Shown: one piece after another, positions 8,332 to 16,665 of the stretch
How positions within the stretch are numbered: the first letter of the stretch is position 1
How the letters are laid out: each line of letters starts with the position of its first letter
Notes under the pieces: model-generated
What the model was told of the DNA's origin: nothing
Database searches by the model: none
The model's input: only the letters and a program-made list of their open reading frames with translations
Assembly: GCF_004794515.1 (NCBI RefSeq)
Contig: NZ_SSDF01000087.1
Span: 1 to 40,051, forward strand
Source: Microbacterium sp. A20
Lineage (GTDB): Bacteria > Actinomycetota > Actinomycetes > Actinomycetales > Microbacteriaceae
DNA: 40,051 nucleotides
Direction of reading: 5' to 3'
Made by a program: the position numbers and the translations under genes

Positions 8332-9833
8332 CAGTCTTCCTCCCCATGGGCTGCGAGTTGCATGATCTTCTCCTGGCTGGCTTCCTCGTTGCGGAGCGTC
8401 CCGGTGATGCGACCGTTCGCGAACACGGCGATGCGGTTCGCGACCCGGAGGATCTCGGGGAGCTCGGACGAGATGACGATGATGGACTTGCCCGCGTCGG
8501 CGAGCTGCTGCATGAGGCGGTAGATCTCCTCCTTCGCGCCGACGTCGATCCCTCGGGTCGGCTCGTCGAAGATGAGGATGTCGCAGTCGCGCATCAGCCA
8601 CCGGGCGATGACGACCTTCTGCTGGTTCCCTCCGGAGAGGAGCTTGACGACCTGGTTCACCGACGGCGTCTTGATGCGCAGCTGCTGCACGTAGTCCTTG
8701 GTGCGGTTCTTGGCCTTGCTGTCGCCCATCCAGCCGATGCCGTTGGCATAGGAGCCGAGCGAGGCGAGCACGGTGTTGAACGTCACGTCCTGCTCGAGCA
8801 TGAGACCGAGCAGTTTGCGGTCCTCCGAGAGGTAGCCGACGCCATGATGCACCGCATCCGCCGGCTGGGCGATCCGCACCGTGCGACCGTCGATGGAGAT
8901 CGTGCCGCTGTCGCGGTGGTCGGCCCCGATCACGGCGCGGGCGGTCTCCGTGCGCCCCGCGCCCATGAGGCCGGCGAAGCCGAGGATCTCGCCCTTGTGG
9001 AGCTGGAACGAGACGTCCTTGAGGAGGGTCTTGGTCGACAGCCCCTGCACCTCGAGGACCACCGGATCGTTCGCGTGCTCGCGGGCCTGGGGGCGGGTTC
9101 CCTCGTCGATCACCCGTCCGACCATCATCTCGATGATCGTCGGGATGGTGATCTCGGCCCTGTCGAGTGATCCGATGTATGTGCCGTCGCGCAGGACGGT
9201 CACGCGGTCGGCCAGACGGCGCAGCTCGTCCATGCGGTGCGAGATGTAGACGATCCCGGTGCCCCGCGCCTTGAGCTGCTCGATCAGCACGAAGAGCGTC
9301 TCGACCTCGGTGTCGGTGAGGGCCGAGGTGGGCTCGTCCATGATCAGGACCTTGGCGTTGAAGGACAGCGCCTTGGCGATCTCGACCATCTGCTGCTCGG
9401 CCACCGTGAGCTCGCCGACGAGCTGCCGGGGATTCAGGTGGATGTCGAGGCGCTGCAGCAGCTCGGCCGTCTGCGCGTTCAGCTTGCGCTCCGACAGGAA
9501 CGGCCCCGTGGTGGGCTCTCGGCCCACGTAGATGTTCTGCGCCACGGTCAGATCGGGCATCAGGTTGAGCTCCTGATGGATGATCGTGATGCCGAGCTCC
9601 TGCGCCTGGAGGGGGCTCGTGAGCTCGACTTCCCGGCCCTCGAACGTGATCGTGCCCTCGTCCTTGGTGTAGATCCCCGAGAGGATCTTCATCAGGGTCG
9701 ACTTTCCCGCGCCGTTCTCGCCCACGAGCACCAGCACCTCGCCGGCGTGCACCTCGAGGTGCACGTCCTTCAGCGCCTGCACGCCGGGGAATCCTTTGCT
9801 GATCCCCTCGACCCGGAGGATGGGTCCACTCAT
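8331..9833 (-). CDS. Ribose-type ABC transporter ATP-binding protein
   Basis: A 500-residue double ATPase (RbsA/MglA type). The first half has Walker A GENGAGKST (residues 38-46), a degenerate signature LTVAEQQMVEIAKAL and Walker B VLIMDEPTSAL. The second half has a degenerate Walker A region (FAGLMGAGRTETAR), signature LSGGNQQKVVIARWL and Walker B ILIFDEPTRGID. This asymmetry is normal for sugar importers of this class. The ATG at 9833 follows AGGTGAG; a further in-frame ATG at 9860 has no ribosome site. It powers the importer and is the first gene of the three-gene operon. Confidence 0.92.
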   Translation of the reverse strand: MSGPILRVEGISKGFPGVQALKDVHLEVHAGEVLVLVGENGAGKSTLMKILSGIYTKDEGTITFEGREVELTSPLQAQELGITIIHQELNLMPDLTVAQNIYVGREPTTGPFLSERKLNAQTAELLQRLDIHLNPRQLVGELTVAEQQMVEIAKALSFNAKVLIMDEPTSALTDTEVETLFVLIEQLKARGTGIVYISHRMDELRRLADRVTVLRDGTYIGSLDRAEITIPTIIEMMVGRVIDEGTRPQAREHANDPVVLEVQGLSTKTLLKDVSFQLHKGEILGFAGLMGAGRTETARAVIGADHRDSGTISIDGRTVRIAQPADAVHHGVGYLSEDRKLLGLMLEQDVTFNTVLASLGSYANGIGWMGDSKAKNRTKDYVQQLRIKTPSVNQVVKLLSGGNQQKVVIARWLMRDCDILIFDEPTRGIDVGAKEEIYRLMQQLADAGKSIIVISSELPEILRVANRIAVFANGRITGTLRNEEASQEKIMQLAAHGEED

Positions 9834-9870
9834 GCGCTCACCTGCTTCCTTGAAGGTCATGCTTCGACGT

Positions 9871-9888
9871 CGACGGATCATTCCGTCG
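9871..9888. repeat. Small inverted repeat in the ABC operon leader
   Basis: CGACGGA-TCAT-TCCGTCG is a perfect 7-bp inverted repeat with a 4-nt centre, 38 nt upstream of the ATPase start. It could be an operator or an mRNA hairpin. Confidence 0.45.
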
Positions 9889-9891
9889 CAA

Positions 9892-9904
9892 ACATCGGAT
9901 CAAT
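9892..9904. promoter_or_regulatory. Possible FadR-type operator before the ABC operon
   Basis: ACATCGGATCAAT matches ACATCCGATCAAT at 18919-18931, beside the fucose regulator gene, at 12 of 13 positions. It shares the ACATC-N-GAT core of the fucose operator at 14925-14935. It may bring the importer under the fucose regulator. The evidence is motif similarity only. Confidence 0.45.
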
Positions 9905-9934
9905 TCTGCTTCCTACGCTACGGGCAGCGCAAGT

Positions 9935-9951
9935 TGTATCTGAATGTATCT
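9935..9951. repeat. Tandem TGTATCT direct repeat
   Basis: TGTATCT occurs at 9935-9941 and 9945-9951, a 10-bp period or about one helical turn. It sits between the GntR-like site (9972) and the ABC start, so it could be an activator site or part of the promoter. No convincing -35/-10 pair was found around it. Confidence 0.35.
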
Positions 9952-9971
9952 AAAGACGGCCGGATGCGGAA

Positions 9972-9989
9972 GACCTGTAATGACATCTT
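9972..9989. promoter_or_regulatory. Degenerate GntR-type operator before the ABC operon
   Basis: GACCTGT-AATG-ACATCTT matches the reverse complement of operator 2 (AACCTGT-AATG-ACAGGTT) at 15 of 18 positions, with 13 bases in a row identical (9973-9985). It lies in the 199-nt gap between the epimerase stop and the ATPase start. It also lies within the loop of an inverted repeat (GGCCGG 9958-9963 and GGAAGA 9968-9973 against TCTTCCGGCC 9992-10001) that may end the epimerase transcript. Confidence 0.6.
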
Positions 9990-10032
9990 GATCTTCCGGC
10001 CTGTCTCTCGCTGTTCCGGCCCGGAGTCCCGC

Positions 10033-10902
10033 TCAGTGGAGCCGGATCGAATCGACGGCCACGAGCTTGTCGCGGATGTACGCGTTGGCATGGGCGCCGA
10101 GTTCGGCATTGTCGGTCCAGAGGTTCCGCCAGATGCCGAGCATGCGGCTGAGGTCGGGGGCGACGACCGCCGACGAGAACGATTCGAAGACGATCGGACC
10201 GTCGTAGCCGATACGACCGAGCGCCTTGAAGAAGGTGTCGAAGTCGACGGTCCCGGTACCGAGATAGCCCCGGTGGCTCTCGCCGATGTGCACGTAGCGC
10301 AGGGCGGGGGCGGCGTCGAGCACCGGCGCGAACATATCCGACTCCTCGATGTTCATGTGGTAGGTGTCGAGATGGATTCCGAGGTTCGGGCGATCGACCT
10401 CGGCGACGTACGCCAGAGCCTGTCGGGCCGTGTTCAGCACGTTCGTCTCGTAGCGATTCACGACCTCGAGCGAGACCGAGACCCCGCGCCCGGCGGCGTG
10501 GTCGGCGACCCGCGCGATCGCGGCCCGGCTGCTCGCGAGCCCCTCGGCAGTCACCGGCTCCATGTACTTCTTCATGGCGCTGTAGATCACGCCGCAGAAG
10601 TGCTGACCGCCGAGATCCGCGAGCACGTCGACCGCCTTGATGAGCAGTGCTTCGCCGGCCGCGACGACAGCGGGATCGGTGCTTGTGACATCCGTCGCCT
10701 CGGAGAGCCCGAGTGATGCACTGACGGCGAGGTCATACTCCTCCAGCGCATCCTTCGCGACGGAGACGTCGAACGAGAACGGGTCCATCAGCGGGAACTC
10801 GATGAGATCGAAGCCCGCCTCCTTCGTCTTCCGCACCGCCAGTCGGATGCCCTCGGCATCGAAGTTCCCTGTCCAGACGAGCCCGTGGCAGCCGATGTTC
10901 AT
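10033..10902 (-). CDS. D-tagatose/D-allulose 3-epimerase-like TIM-barrel isomerase
   Basis: A 289-residue xylose-isomerase-like barrel (AP_endonuc_2 superfamily). The motifs SLEVVNRYETNVLNTA, GIHLDTYHMNIEE, HIGESHRGYLGTG and VFESFSS match the D-tagatose 3-epimerase group, whose metal ligands are Glu, Asp, His and Glu. Such enzymes epimerise free ketoses at C3. The start at 10902 follows GGGAGAGG. It is divergent from lacI with LacI-type palindromes between them, and the ABC operon follows on the same strand after 199 nt. The substrate may be any of several ketohexoses or ketopentoses. Confidence 0.8.
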   Translation of the reverse strand: MNIGCHGLVWTGNFDAEGIRLAVRKTKEAGFDLIEFPLMDPFSFDVSVAKDALEEYDLAVSASLGLSEATDVTSTDPAVVAAGEALLIKAVDVLADLGGQHFCGVIYSAMKKYMEPVTAEGLASSRAAIARVADHAAGRGVSVSLEVVNRYETNVLNTARQALAYVAEVDRPNLGIHLDTYHMNIEESDMFAPVLDAAPALRYVHIGESHRGYLGTGTVDFDTFFKALGRIGYDGPIVFESFSSAVVAPDLSRMLGIWRNLWTDNAELGAHANAYIRDKLVAVDSIRLH

Positions 10903-10945
10903 GAGGCCTCTCCCAGCGGGTGTGCGGCACCGTCGCCGTCCAGAC

Positions 10946-10959
10946 TTGGCACGTGCCAA
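10946..10959. promoter_or_regulatory. LacI-type operator A
   Basis: TTGGCAC-GTGCCAA is a perfect 14-bp palindrome with the central CG typical of LacI/GalR operators. It lies 44 nt upstream of the epimerase start, positioned to repress it. Confidence 0.75.
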
Positions 10960-11013
10960 CTCCGGTGTGCGAGTCACGCTACGTCGGACGGGAGAACCCT
11001 GTCAAGAACTTTC

Positions 11014-11042
11014 TTGGCACGTTGCAACTCCTCCGATATCCT
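11014..11042 (+). promoter_or_regulatory. lacI promoter with LacI-type operator B
   Basis: TTGGCAC-GTTGCAA (11014-11027) repeats operator A with one mismatch. TTGGCA (11014-11019) can act as -35 with TATCCT (11037-11042) as -10 at 17 nt spacing. The operator therefore covers the -35 region, which suggests autorepression. Confidence 0.6.
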
Positions 11043-11096
11043 GAGGCCGCCGACCGGGCGGGATGCCCGACCGATGCGGACCGACGAAGGAGACCC

Positions 11097-12098
11097 ATGC
11101 CCGCGAGCGTCAAGGACGTCGCCGCCCTCGCCGGGGTCTCCTCCTCCACCGTCTCGAACTACCTCAACCACCCGCACGTGCTCGGAGCGGCGAGCCGGGA
11201 GCGGGTGCGGGCGGCGATCGAGCAGCTCGGCTTCGTGCCGAACGAGTCCGCTCGGCAGCTGCGTGCGGGTGCGAGCAAGGCTCTCGCGCTCATCCTGCTC
11301 GACGCCTGGCTGCCGTATTTCCACGACCTCTCCCGCGGGGTCGAAGACGTGGCGCGCGAGGGCGGCTGGTCGCTGTTCTTCAGCAACAGCAACCGCGACG
11401 ACGCGCAGGAGCGGCGCAACCTCGACATGTTCGAGGCGCACCGGGTGCAAGGCATCGTCATCTACCCGCTCGGCGACGTGGTGCCGCGTCTGGAAGCGCT
11501 CGCCGATCGCGGCATCCGCTCCGTCGTGGTCGGCCCGATCCCCGATTCGTCGAAGGTCGCGTCGGTGCTGTTCGACGATCGCGCGGGCGGGCGACTCGCA
11601 GGAGAGCATCTCGTGGAGCTCGGCCGGAGGCGCATCCTGTTCCTCGGCAGCCCGGCGGTGAGCCAGTCGAACGACCGCCTCGCCGGGCTTCGCGAGGCGG
11701 TGGCGGGGACCGACGCGAACGTGTCGACCCTCGACGTGCCGCACCTGGCGACCGAGGACGGTCTGCAGGCCGGGGCGCAGATCATCGCGATGCCCGCCGC
11801 CGAGCGGCCCGACGCCGTGTTCGCCGCGAATGACATGGTCGCGCTCGGCGTGCTGACCCAGCTCCTGCGCCACGGCATCCGGGTGCCGGAAGAGATCGCA
11901 CTCGTGGGGTTCGACGATGTCGCCCAGGCGCACCAGGGCGTCGTGCCTCTCACGAGCGTGCGGCAGCCCGGCTACGAGATCGGCCGCGCCGCCGGGGCCG
12001 CCCTCCTGCAGCAGCTCGCCGATCCCTCGGCTCCCCCACCTGCGACGACGCCGTTCCCCGCCGAGCTCATCGTGCGGGAGTCGACCGTAGGTCGCTGA
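11097..12098 (+). CDS. LacI-family transcriptional regulator
   Basis: A 333-residue repressor of normal length. The helix-turn-helix at residues 4-25 (SVKDVAALAGVSSSTVSNYL) is followed by the hinge helix and a periplasmic-binding-like effector domain ending in VALVGFDDVAQ-type motifs (IALVGFDDVAQAHQG). The ATG at 11097 has an AAGGAG ribosome site. The two palindromes at 10946 and 11014 suit its DNA-binding class and suggest that it controls itself and the epimerase. The effector is unknown but is likely the sugar handled by the epimerase. Confidence 0.9.
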   Translation: MPASVKDVAALAGVSSSTVSNYLNHPHVLGAASRERVRAAIEQLGFVPNESARQLRAGASKALALILLDAWLPYFHDLSRGVEDVAREGGWSLFFSNSNRDDAQERRNLDMFEAHRVQGIVIYPLGDVVPRLEALADRGIRSVVVGPIPDSSKVASVLFDDRAGGRLAGEHLVELGRRRILFLGSPAVSQSNDRLAGLREAVAGTDANVSTLDVPHLATEDGLQAGAQIIAMPAAERPDAVFAANDMVALGVLTQLLRHGIRVPEEIALVGFDDVAQAHQGVVPLTSVRQPGYEIGRAAGAALLQQLADPSAPPPATTPFPAELIVRESTVGR

Positions 12099-12121
12099 GG
12101 CGGGCCGTCCTCCCTCACGCC

Positions 12122-12541
12122 TCACGCGGAGGTGTGCCCGACGACCCCCTTGCGCAGCAGCGCGTTGCCGTACTTGCGGGTCTCGCCCGTGCGCACCAGC
12201 AGGTACGCGGCCTTCGCGACCTCGTAGTACGCGAACCGCTCGACGAAGGCCGTCGTGTCCACGGCTGTGCCCGCCGCCGCCATGAGCTCGTGCTGCACAT
12301 CGAGCACCTCGCCGTCCGCTGAGGTCATGAGATCGATGCCCGGCGCGTCGTCGAGGGGCAGCACGGTGCGGATGGCCGCGACGACCTCGGGCGTCGTCGT
12401 GCCGGGGAGGTCGATCACCCGTACGCCCAGGCCCCATGCGGGGAAGTGCGCATCGGCGACGACCACGGCGTCGGAGTGCCCCATGCGGTCGAGGTGCAGC
12501 AGCAGCTCCCCGGTCAGCAGGGGATGGATTCCTTCGAGCAT
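12122..12541 (-). CDS. fucU: L-fucose mutarotase
   Basis: A 139-residue RbsD/FucU-family protein that interconverts the alpha and beta anomers of L-fucose. The signature MGHSDAVVVADAHFP with His22 and the C-terminal RTGETRKYGNALLRKGV match FucU rather than RbsD, whose ending differs (compare 21491-21895). The length is typical. It follows GAGGAG and lies 47 nt after the aldose dehydrogenase, as the last gene of a minus-strand fucose operon. Confidence 0.88.
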   Translation of the reverse strand: MLEGIHPLLTGELLLHLDRMGHSDAVVVADAHFPAWGLGVRVIDLPGTTTPEVVAAIRTVLPLDDAPGIDLMTSADGEVLDVQHELMAAAGTAVDTTAFVERFAYYEVAKAAYLLVRTGETRKYGNALLRKGVVGHTSA

Positions 12542-12588
12542 GAGTGCTCCTCTCGACGAGCCGGCGGGTGATTCAGGCCGCGGGCGAT

Positions 12589-13587
12589 TCAGGCGGCGGG
12601 CGGGTCAGCGGGGATGAGCCCCTCCGCTGCCAGGTTCTCCCACAGCGCCGGCGGGATCTCGAGCGCGGCGTACTCCGCATTCTGCCGCAGCTGCGCGGGG
12701 CGACTGCCACCCACCACGACCGAGCGCACGACGTCGGACTGCAGCGGGAACTGGATCGCCGCCGCGGGCAGTGGCACGTCGTGGTCGGCGCACACGGCGG
12801 CGATGCGCACGAGCCGGTCCCAGAGCTCGTCGGGAAGCTGCCCGTACTCGTAGCGCCCGTCACGACGCGGCTCGCTCGATGCGAGCAGCCCGGAGTTGAA
12901 GACGGATGCCGCCACTACCCCGGTCCCGGTCGCCCGGCAGGCGGGCAGCACGTCGACCGCGGCCGGCTGCTCGAGCAGCGTGTAGCGGCCGGCCACCATG
13001 ATCAGGTCGAGGTCCGCCGACCGCACGGCGGCCGAGAGCGCGTCCGACACCATCGAACCGATGCCGATCGCGCTCACCTCACCGTCGGCGCGCAGCCGTT
13101 CCATCGCGGGCAGTGCTTCGGCGAGCGCGAGGTCGAGGTCGTGCCGCTCTGGGTCGTGCAGGTAGAGCAGGTCGATGCGCTCGATGCCCAGGCGTTCGCG
13201 GGACTCCTCGATGCTGGCGCGGATGCCCGCGTCCGAGAAGTCCCACACGCGCTGCAGGTCGTCCGGCACATGGAAGTCGTTCGCGATGTCGAGGCCGCCG
13301 GTGCGGTCGGGGTTCGGCCGCAGCAGACGCCCGGCCTTGGTCGAGAGGACGTAGTCCTCCCGCGGCTTGGTCTGCAGGAACGCCCCGAGCCGACGCTCCG
13401 AGAGCCCGAGTCCGTAGTGCGGCGCCGTGTCGTAGAAGCGGATGCCGCTCTCCCACGCCGCATCCAGCACGGCCCACGCCTCGTCGTCGGTCAGCGGGCG
13501 GAACAGGTTGCCCACGTTCGCGGCGCCATAGCCCAGCGGGGGCACCGACAGACGCTCGGGCACCCCGTTCAGATCAGGCGCCGACAT
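12589..13587 (-). CDS. Aldo/keto reductase, probable L-fucose dehydrogenase
   Basis: A 332-residue AKR of the D-threo-aldose 1-dehydrogenase group, which oxidises L-fucose to L-fucono-lactone. The catalytic tetrad is visible as Asp53, Tyr58 (FYDTAPHYG), Lys84 (STKAG) and His144 (LYLHDPE). The ATG at 13587 is chosen because GGAAGG precedes it by 6 nt; a GTG two codons earlier leaves no spacing. It overlaps the end of the dehydratase gene by 14 nt. Substrate is inferred from the mutarotase and fuconate dehydratase around it; D-arabinose and L-galactose are common alternative substrates of this group. Confidence 0.85.
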   Translation of the reverse strand: MSAPDLNGVPERLSVPPLGYGAANVGNLFRPLTDDEAWAVLDAAWESGIRFYDTAPHYGLGLSERRLGAFLQTKPREDYVLSTKAGRLLRPNPDRTGGLDIANDFHVPDDLQRVWDFSDAGIRASIEESRERLGIERIDLLYLHDPERHDLDLALAEALPAMERLRADGEVSAIGIGSMVSDALSAAVRSADLDLIMVAGRYTLLEQPAAVDVLPACRATGTGVVAASVFNSGLLASSEPRRDGRYEYGQLPDELWDRLVRIAAVCADHDVPLPAAAIQFPLQSDVVRSVVVGGSRPAQLRQNAEYAALEIPPALWENLAAEGLIPADPPAA

Positions 13588-14869
13588 GGGCACCCTTCCA
13601 GGTATAGGTCGCGATGCTGTCCGCCTTCATCTCCATGCCGCTTCCCGGCGCGGTCGGCGCCATGTACGAGCCGCCCTGGATGTCGGTGGGCACGACGAAG
13701 TGCTCGTGCAGGTGGTCGACGAACTCGATCATGCGGCCCTCGCGGGTGCCGGTCACCGCGACGAAGTCGAACATCGACAGGTGCTGCACCGCCTCGCACA
13801 GACCCACCCCACCTGCGTGCGGGCAGACCGGCACGCCGAACTTGGCGGCGAGGAGCAGGTTCGCGATGTTCTCGTTGACGCCGGCCACGCGCACGGCGTC
13901 GATCTGCATGACGGAGATCGCCTCGGCCTGCAGCAGCTGCTTGAAGATCACCCGGTTCTGCGCGTGCTCACCGGTGGCGACGCGGATCGGCGCCACACCG
14001 CGGGCGATCTCGGCGTGACCGAGCACGTCGTCGGGGCTGGTGGGCTCCTCGATCCAGGCGGGGTGGAACTCGGCGAGCGCGTTCACCCACTCGATCGCCT
14101 CCGAGACCTCCCACCGCTGGTTGGCGTCGATCGCGATCGGGAAGTCCGGCCCGCACACCTCCCGCGCCTTGCGGAAGCGACGGATGTCGTCGTCGAGGTC
14201 GGCGCCGACCTTGAGCTTGATCTGCGTGAAGCCGTCGGCCATGGCCTCACGGGCGAGGCGCTCGAGCTTCTCGTCGGAGTATCCGAGCCACCCCGGGCTG
14301 GTCGTGTAGCCCGGGTATCCGGTGTCGAGCAGCTGCCGCTCGCGCTCAGCGCGGCCGGGCTCGGCGGCTCGCAGGATCGCGAGGGCATCCTGCCGTGTGA
14401 GGGCGTTCGTCAGGTAGCGGAAGTCGACCAGGTCGACGAGCTCCTCCGGCGTCATGCGCGCGAGCAGCTGCCAGAGCGGGAGCCCGGCGCGCTTGGCCTT
14501 GATGTCCCACAGCGCGTTGATGACCGCGCCGATGGCCATGTGCATGACCCCCTTCTCGGGCCCCAGCCAGCGCAGCTGCGAGTCGCCGATGATGTCGCGG
14601 AACGTGCCGCCCATGTCGTCGAGCAAGGGCTCGACCTCCCGCCCCACGAGGTGCCCCGCGAGCGCATCGATGGCTGCGACCTGCACGTCGTTGCCGCGAC
14701 CGATCGTGAAGACGAACGCGTGCCCCTCGATGTCGTCGTCGGCGTCGGTGCGCACGATGACGTACGCGGCCGAGTAGTCGGGGTCGGGGTTCATCGCATC
14801 CGACCCGTCCAGGCTCAGGGACGTGGGGAAGCGGATGTCGGTGGTGTCGAGGGCGACGATACGGCTCAC
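13574..14869 (-). CDS. L-fuconate dehydratase
   Basis: A 431-residue enolase-superfamily enzyme that dehydrates L-fuconate to 2-keto-3-deoxy-L-fuconate. Visible residues are the KxK motif (IKLKVG, Lys218 and Lys220), the metal-ligand regions [19 protein letters not shown] and ATGEHAQNR, and His351 in CPHAGGVGL. From memory, the Xanthomonas campestris enzyme uses Lys220 and His351, so even the numbering agrees. The GTG at 14869 is preferred because GGAGAGG lies 6-7 nt before it, while an ATG at 14884 would overlap that ribosome site. It is the first gene of the minus-strand operon, driven from 14918-14947. Confidence 0.93.
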   Translation of the reverse strand: MSRIVALDTTDIRFPTSLSLDGSDAMNPDPDYSAAYVIVRTDADDDIEGHAFVFTIGRGNDVQVAAIDALAGHLVGREVEPLLDDMGGTFRDIIGDSQLRWLGPEKGVMHMAIGAVINALWDIKAKRAGLPLWQLLARMTPEELVDLVDFRYLTNALTRQDALAILRAAEPGRAERERQLLDTGYPGYTTSPGWLGYSDEKLERLAREAMADGFTQIKLKVGADLDDDIRRFRKAREVCGPDFPIAIDANQRWEVSEAIEWVNALAEFHPAWIEEPTSPDDVLGHAEIARGVAPIRVATGEHAQNRVIFKQLLQAEAISVMQIDAVRVAGVNENIANLLLAAKFGVPVCPHAGGVGLCEAVQHLSMFDFVAVTGTREGRMIEFVDHLHEHFVVPTDIQGGSYMAPTAPGSGMEMKADSIATYTWKGAHVGA

Positions 14870-14913
14870 GGGATTCCTCTCCATGCACGGCCTGTTTCTT
14901 CCGTGCGGATCCC

Positions 14914-14942
14914 TTGGAGTGTAAACATCGGATGTCTATACT
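14914..14942 (+). promoter_or_regulatory. Promoter of the FAH/SDR arm of the fucose pathway
   Basis: TTGGAG (14914-14919) and TATACT (14937-14942) are 17 nt apart, with an operator in the spacer. It faces the gene at 14994 and overlaps the opposite promoter almost completely. Confidence 0.65.
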
Positions 14943-14947
14943 GTCAA
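14918..14947 (-). promoter_or_regulatory. Promoter of the dehydratase/AKR/mutarotase arm
   Basis: On the minus strand TTGACA (14947-14942) and TACACT (14923-14918) are 18 nt apart. The -35 is a perfect consensus. The boxes interlock with those of the divergent promoter, so the two polymerases cannot bind at once. Confidence 0.65.
14925..14935. promoter_or_regulatory. Shared fucose operator
   Basis: ACATC-G-GATGT is an 11-bp palindrome lying in the -35/-10 spacers of both divergent promoters. Its size fits a FadR-subfamily GntR protein, probably the product of 18947-19624, whose own promoter carries a related ACATC-C-GAT site. Confidence 0.65.
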
Positions 14948-14993
14948 CGAGACCGGCCGCCTCATCGCGGCCTCCCGACCGATCAGGAGAAAC

Positions 14994-15854
14994 ATGAAGT
15001 TCGCGCGGCTCGGCACCCCCGGGAATGAGATCCCCGTCCTCGTGGAGGGCGACCGATACCTCGACCTCCGCTCCGTGACATCCGATGTGAACGGCGACTT
15101 CCTCGCGGGCGACTTCGCCTCCCGCGTGACGGCCGCCCGGGATGCCGGCGAGCTGCCCGAACTCGCTGATGCCGCGTCGATGCGCATCGGCGCCCCGATC
15201 GCCCGCCCGAGTGCGGTGATCTGCATCGGCATGAATTACGCGGCGCACGCGGCCGAGTCGGGTTCGGAGCCGCCCACCATCCCGATCCTGTTCCTCAAGA
15301 CGCCCAACACGGTCGTGGGGCCGGACGACGCGGTGACCATCCCGCGCGCCAGCGAGAAGACCGACTGGGAGGTCGAGCTCGGCATCGTGATCGGTGCCCG
15401 CGCCGCCTACCTCGACTCCCCCGAGGAGTCGCTCGCCCACGTGGCCGGGTTCGTCGCCGCGAACGACATCTCCGAGCGGGCGTTCCAGATCGAGGTGTCG
15501 GGCGGGCAGTGGTCCAAGGGCAAGATCGCGCCCGGGTTCAACCCCACCGGCCCCTGGCTGGTCACCCCCGACGAGGTCGACCACCACGCGCTCGGCCTTC
15601 GCAGTTTCGTGAACGGCGAGCCGCGCCAGGACTCGAACACGAGCGACATGATCTTCACGGTCGAGCACATCGTGCACCACCTGTCGCAGTACGTGACCCT
15701 CGAGCCGGGTGACCTGATCCTGACCGGCACTCCGCAGGGCGTCGCCCTCTCGGGCAAGTACCCCTACCTCGCGCCCGGCGACGTGGTCGAGATCGAGATC
15801 GACGGCCTCGGCCGTCAGCGACAGGAGTTCGTGGCATGGGAGGCCCGGAAGTGA
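14994..15854 (+). CDS. FAH-family hydrolase, probable 2,4-diketo-3-deoxy-L-fuconate hydrolase
   Basis: A 286-residue fumarylacetoacetase-fold protein. The motifs VICIGMNYAAHAAESG, the metal-site segment DWEVELGIVIG and LTGTPQGVALSGKYPYLAPGD are characteristic. In the non-phosphorylating fucose route this family splits 2,4-diketo-3-deoxy-L-fuconate into pyruvate and L-lactate. The ATG at 14994 follows AGGAG. The gene overlaps the SDR gene by 19 nt. The family is certain. The substrate is inferred from the neighbours, and a direct 2-keto-3-deoxy-sugar-acid dehydratase or hydrolase role is the main alternative. Confidence 0.85.
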   Translation: MKFARLGTPGNEIPVLVEGDRYLDLRSVTSDVNGDFLAGDFASRVTAARDAGELPELADAASMRIGAPIARPSAVICIGMNYAAHAAESGSEPPTIPILFLKTPNTVVGPDDAVTIPRASEKTDWEVELGIVIGARAAYLDSPEESLAHVAGFVAANDISERAFQIEVSGGQWSKGKIAPGFNPTGPWLVTPDEVDHHALGLRSFVNGEPRQDSNTSDMIFTVEHIVHHLSQYVTLEPGDLILTGTPQGVALSGKYPYLAPGDVVEIEIDGLGRQRQEFVAWEARK

Positions 15855-16606
15855 GCGCGGATGGACTGAACGGGCTGGTGGCGATCGTCACCGGCGGAGC
15901 ATCCGGAATCGGCGCGGCCATCGCCCAGCGTCTGCACGCCGACGGGGCCACCGTCGCGGTCCTCGACCGTGACATCGCCGCGGCCGACCCCGCGTTCGCC
16001 GCCTTCACGGCCGACGTCTCCGACCGCGCGAGCGTCGACGCGGCGGTGACCGCCGTGGCCGAGAGGTTCGGGCGCATCGACATCGTCGTCAACAACGCCG
16101 GCATCGGCGCGCAGGGCGACATCGCCGCGAACGACGACGACGAATGGGCCCGCGTGCTCTCGGTCAACGTCACCGGCATCGCCCGCGTGACCGCTGCGGC
16201 GCTGCCCTGGCTGCGGAATTCTCCGTCGGCGGCGGTGTGCAACACGGCATCCATCGCCTCGACCACCGGACTACCGCAGCGGGCGCTGTACAGCGCGTCG
16301 AAGGGAGCCGTCGCAGCCCTCACCCGTGCGATGGCCGCCGACCACCTCCGCGAGGGCATCCGTGTGAACGCGGTCAACCCCGGCACCGCCGACACCCCGT
16401 GGGTCGGGCGACTGCTCGACTCGGCAGCCGACCCCGCCGCCGAGCGTGCGGCCCTCGAAGCCCGCCAGCCGCACGGTCGCCTGGTCAGCCCCGACGAGGT
16501 CGCCGCCGCGGTCGCCTATCTCGTGGGCCCCGGTTCCGGCTCGACCACCGGCACCTTCATCGAGGTCGACGGCGGCATGGCTCAGCTGCGCCTGCGCGCG
16601 GAGTAG
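15836..16606 (+). CDS. SDR oxidoreductase, probable 2-keto-3-deoxy-L-fuconate dehydrogenase
   Basis: A 256-residue short-chain dehydrogenase. The cofactor loop TGGASGIG, the NNAG motif, the catalytic serine (NTASIAS) and the YSASK catalytic pair are intact. In this pathway an NAD-dependent SDR oxidises C4 of 2-keto-3-deoxy-L-fuconate before hydrolytic cleavage. The ATG at 15836 has AGGAG with 8-nt spacing; a GTG at 15851 forming a GTGA overlap is possible. It ends the plus-strand arm of the pathway. Confidence 0.85.
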   Translation: MGGPEVSADGLNGLVAIVTGGASGIGAAIAQRLHADGATVAVLDRDIAAADPAFAAFTADVSDRASVDAAVTAVAERFGRIDIVVNNAGIGAQGDIAANDDDEWARVLSVNVTGIARVTAAALPWLRNSPSAAVCNTASIASTTGLPQRALYSASKGAVAALTRAMAADHLREGIRVNAVNPGTADTPWVGRLLDSAADPAAERAALEARQPHGRLVSPDEVAAAVAYLVGPGSGSTTGTFIEVDGGMAQLRLRAE

Positions 16607-16630
16607 CTCCTCCTTCCGCCTTCCTCCGCG

Positions 16631-16665
16631 CCATCCGCCATCCGCCTTCCGCCATCCGCCTTCCG
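16631..16665 (+). repeat. Heptamer tandem repeat
   Basis: Five consecutive 7-bp units, CCATCCG or CCTTCCG, run directly into the outer left arm of hairpin copy 2. This gives a pyrimidine-rich strand like the one before hairpin copy 1. Confidence 0.75.
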
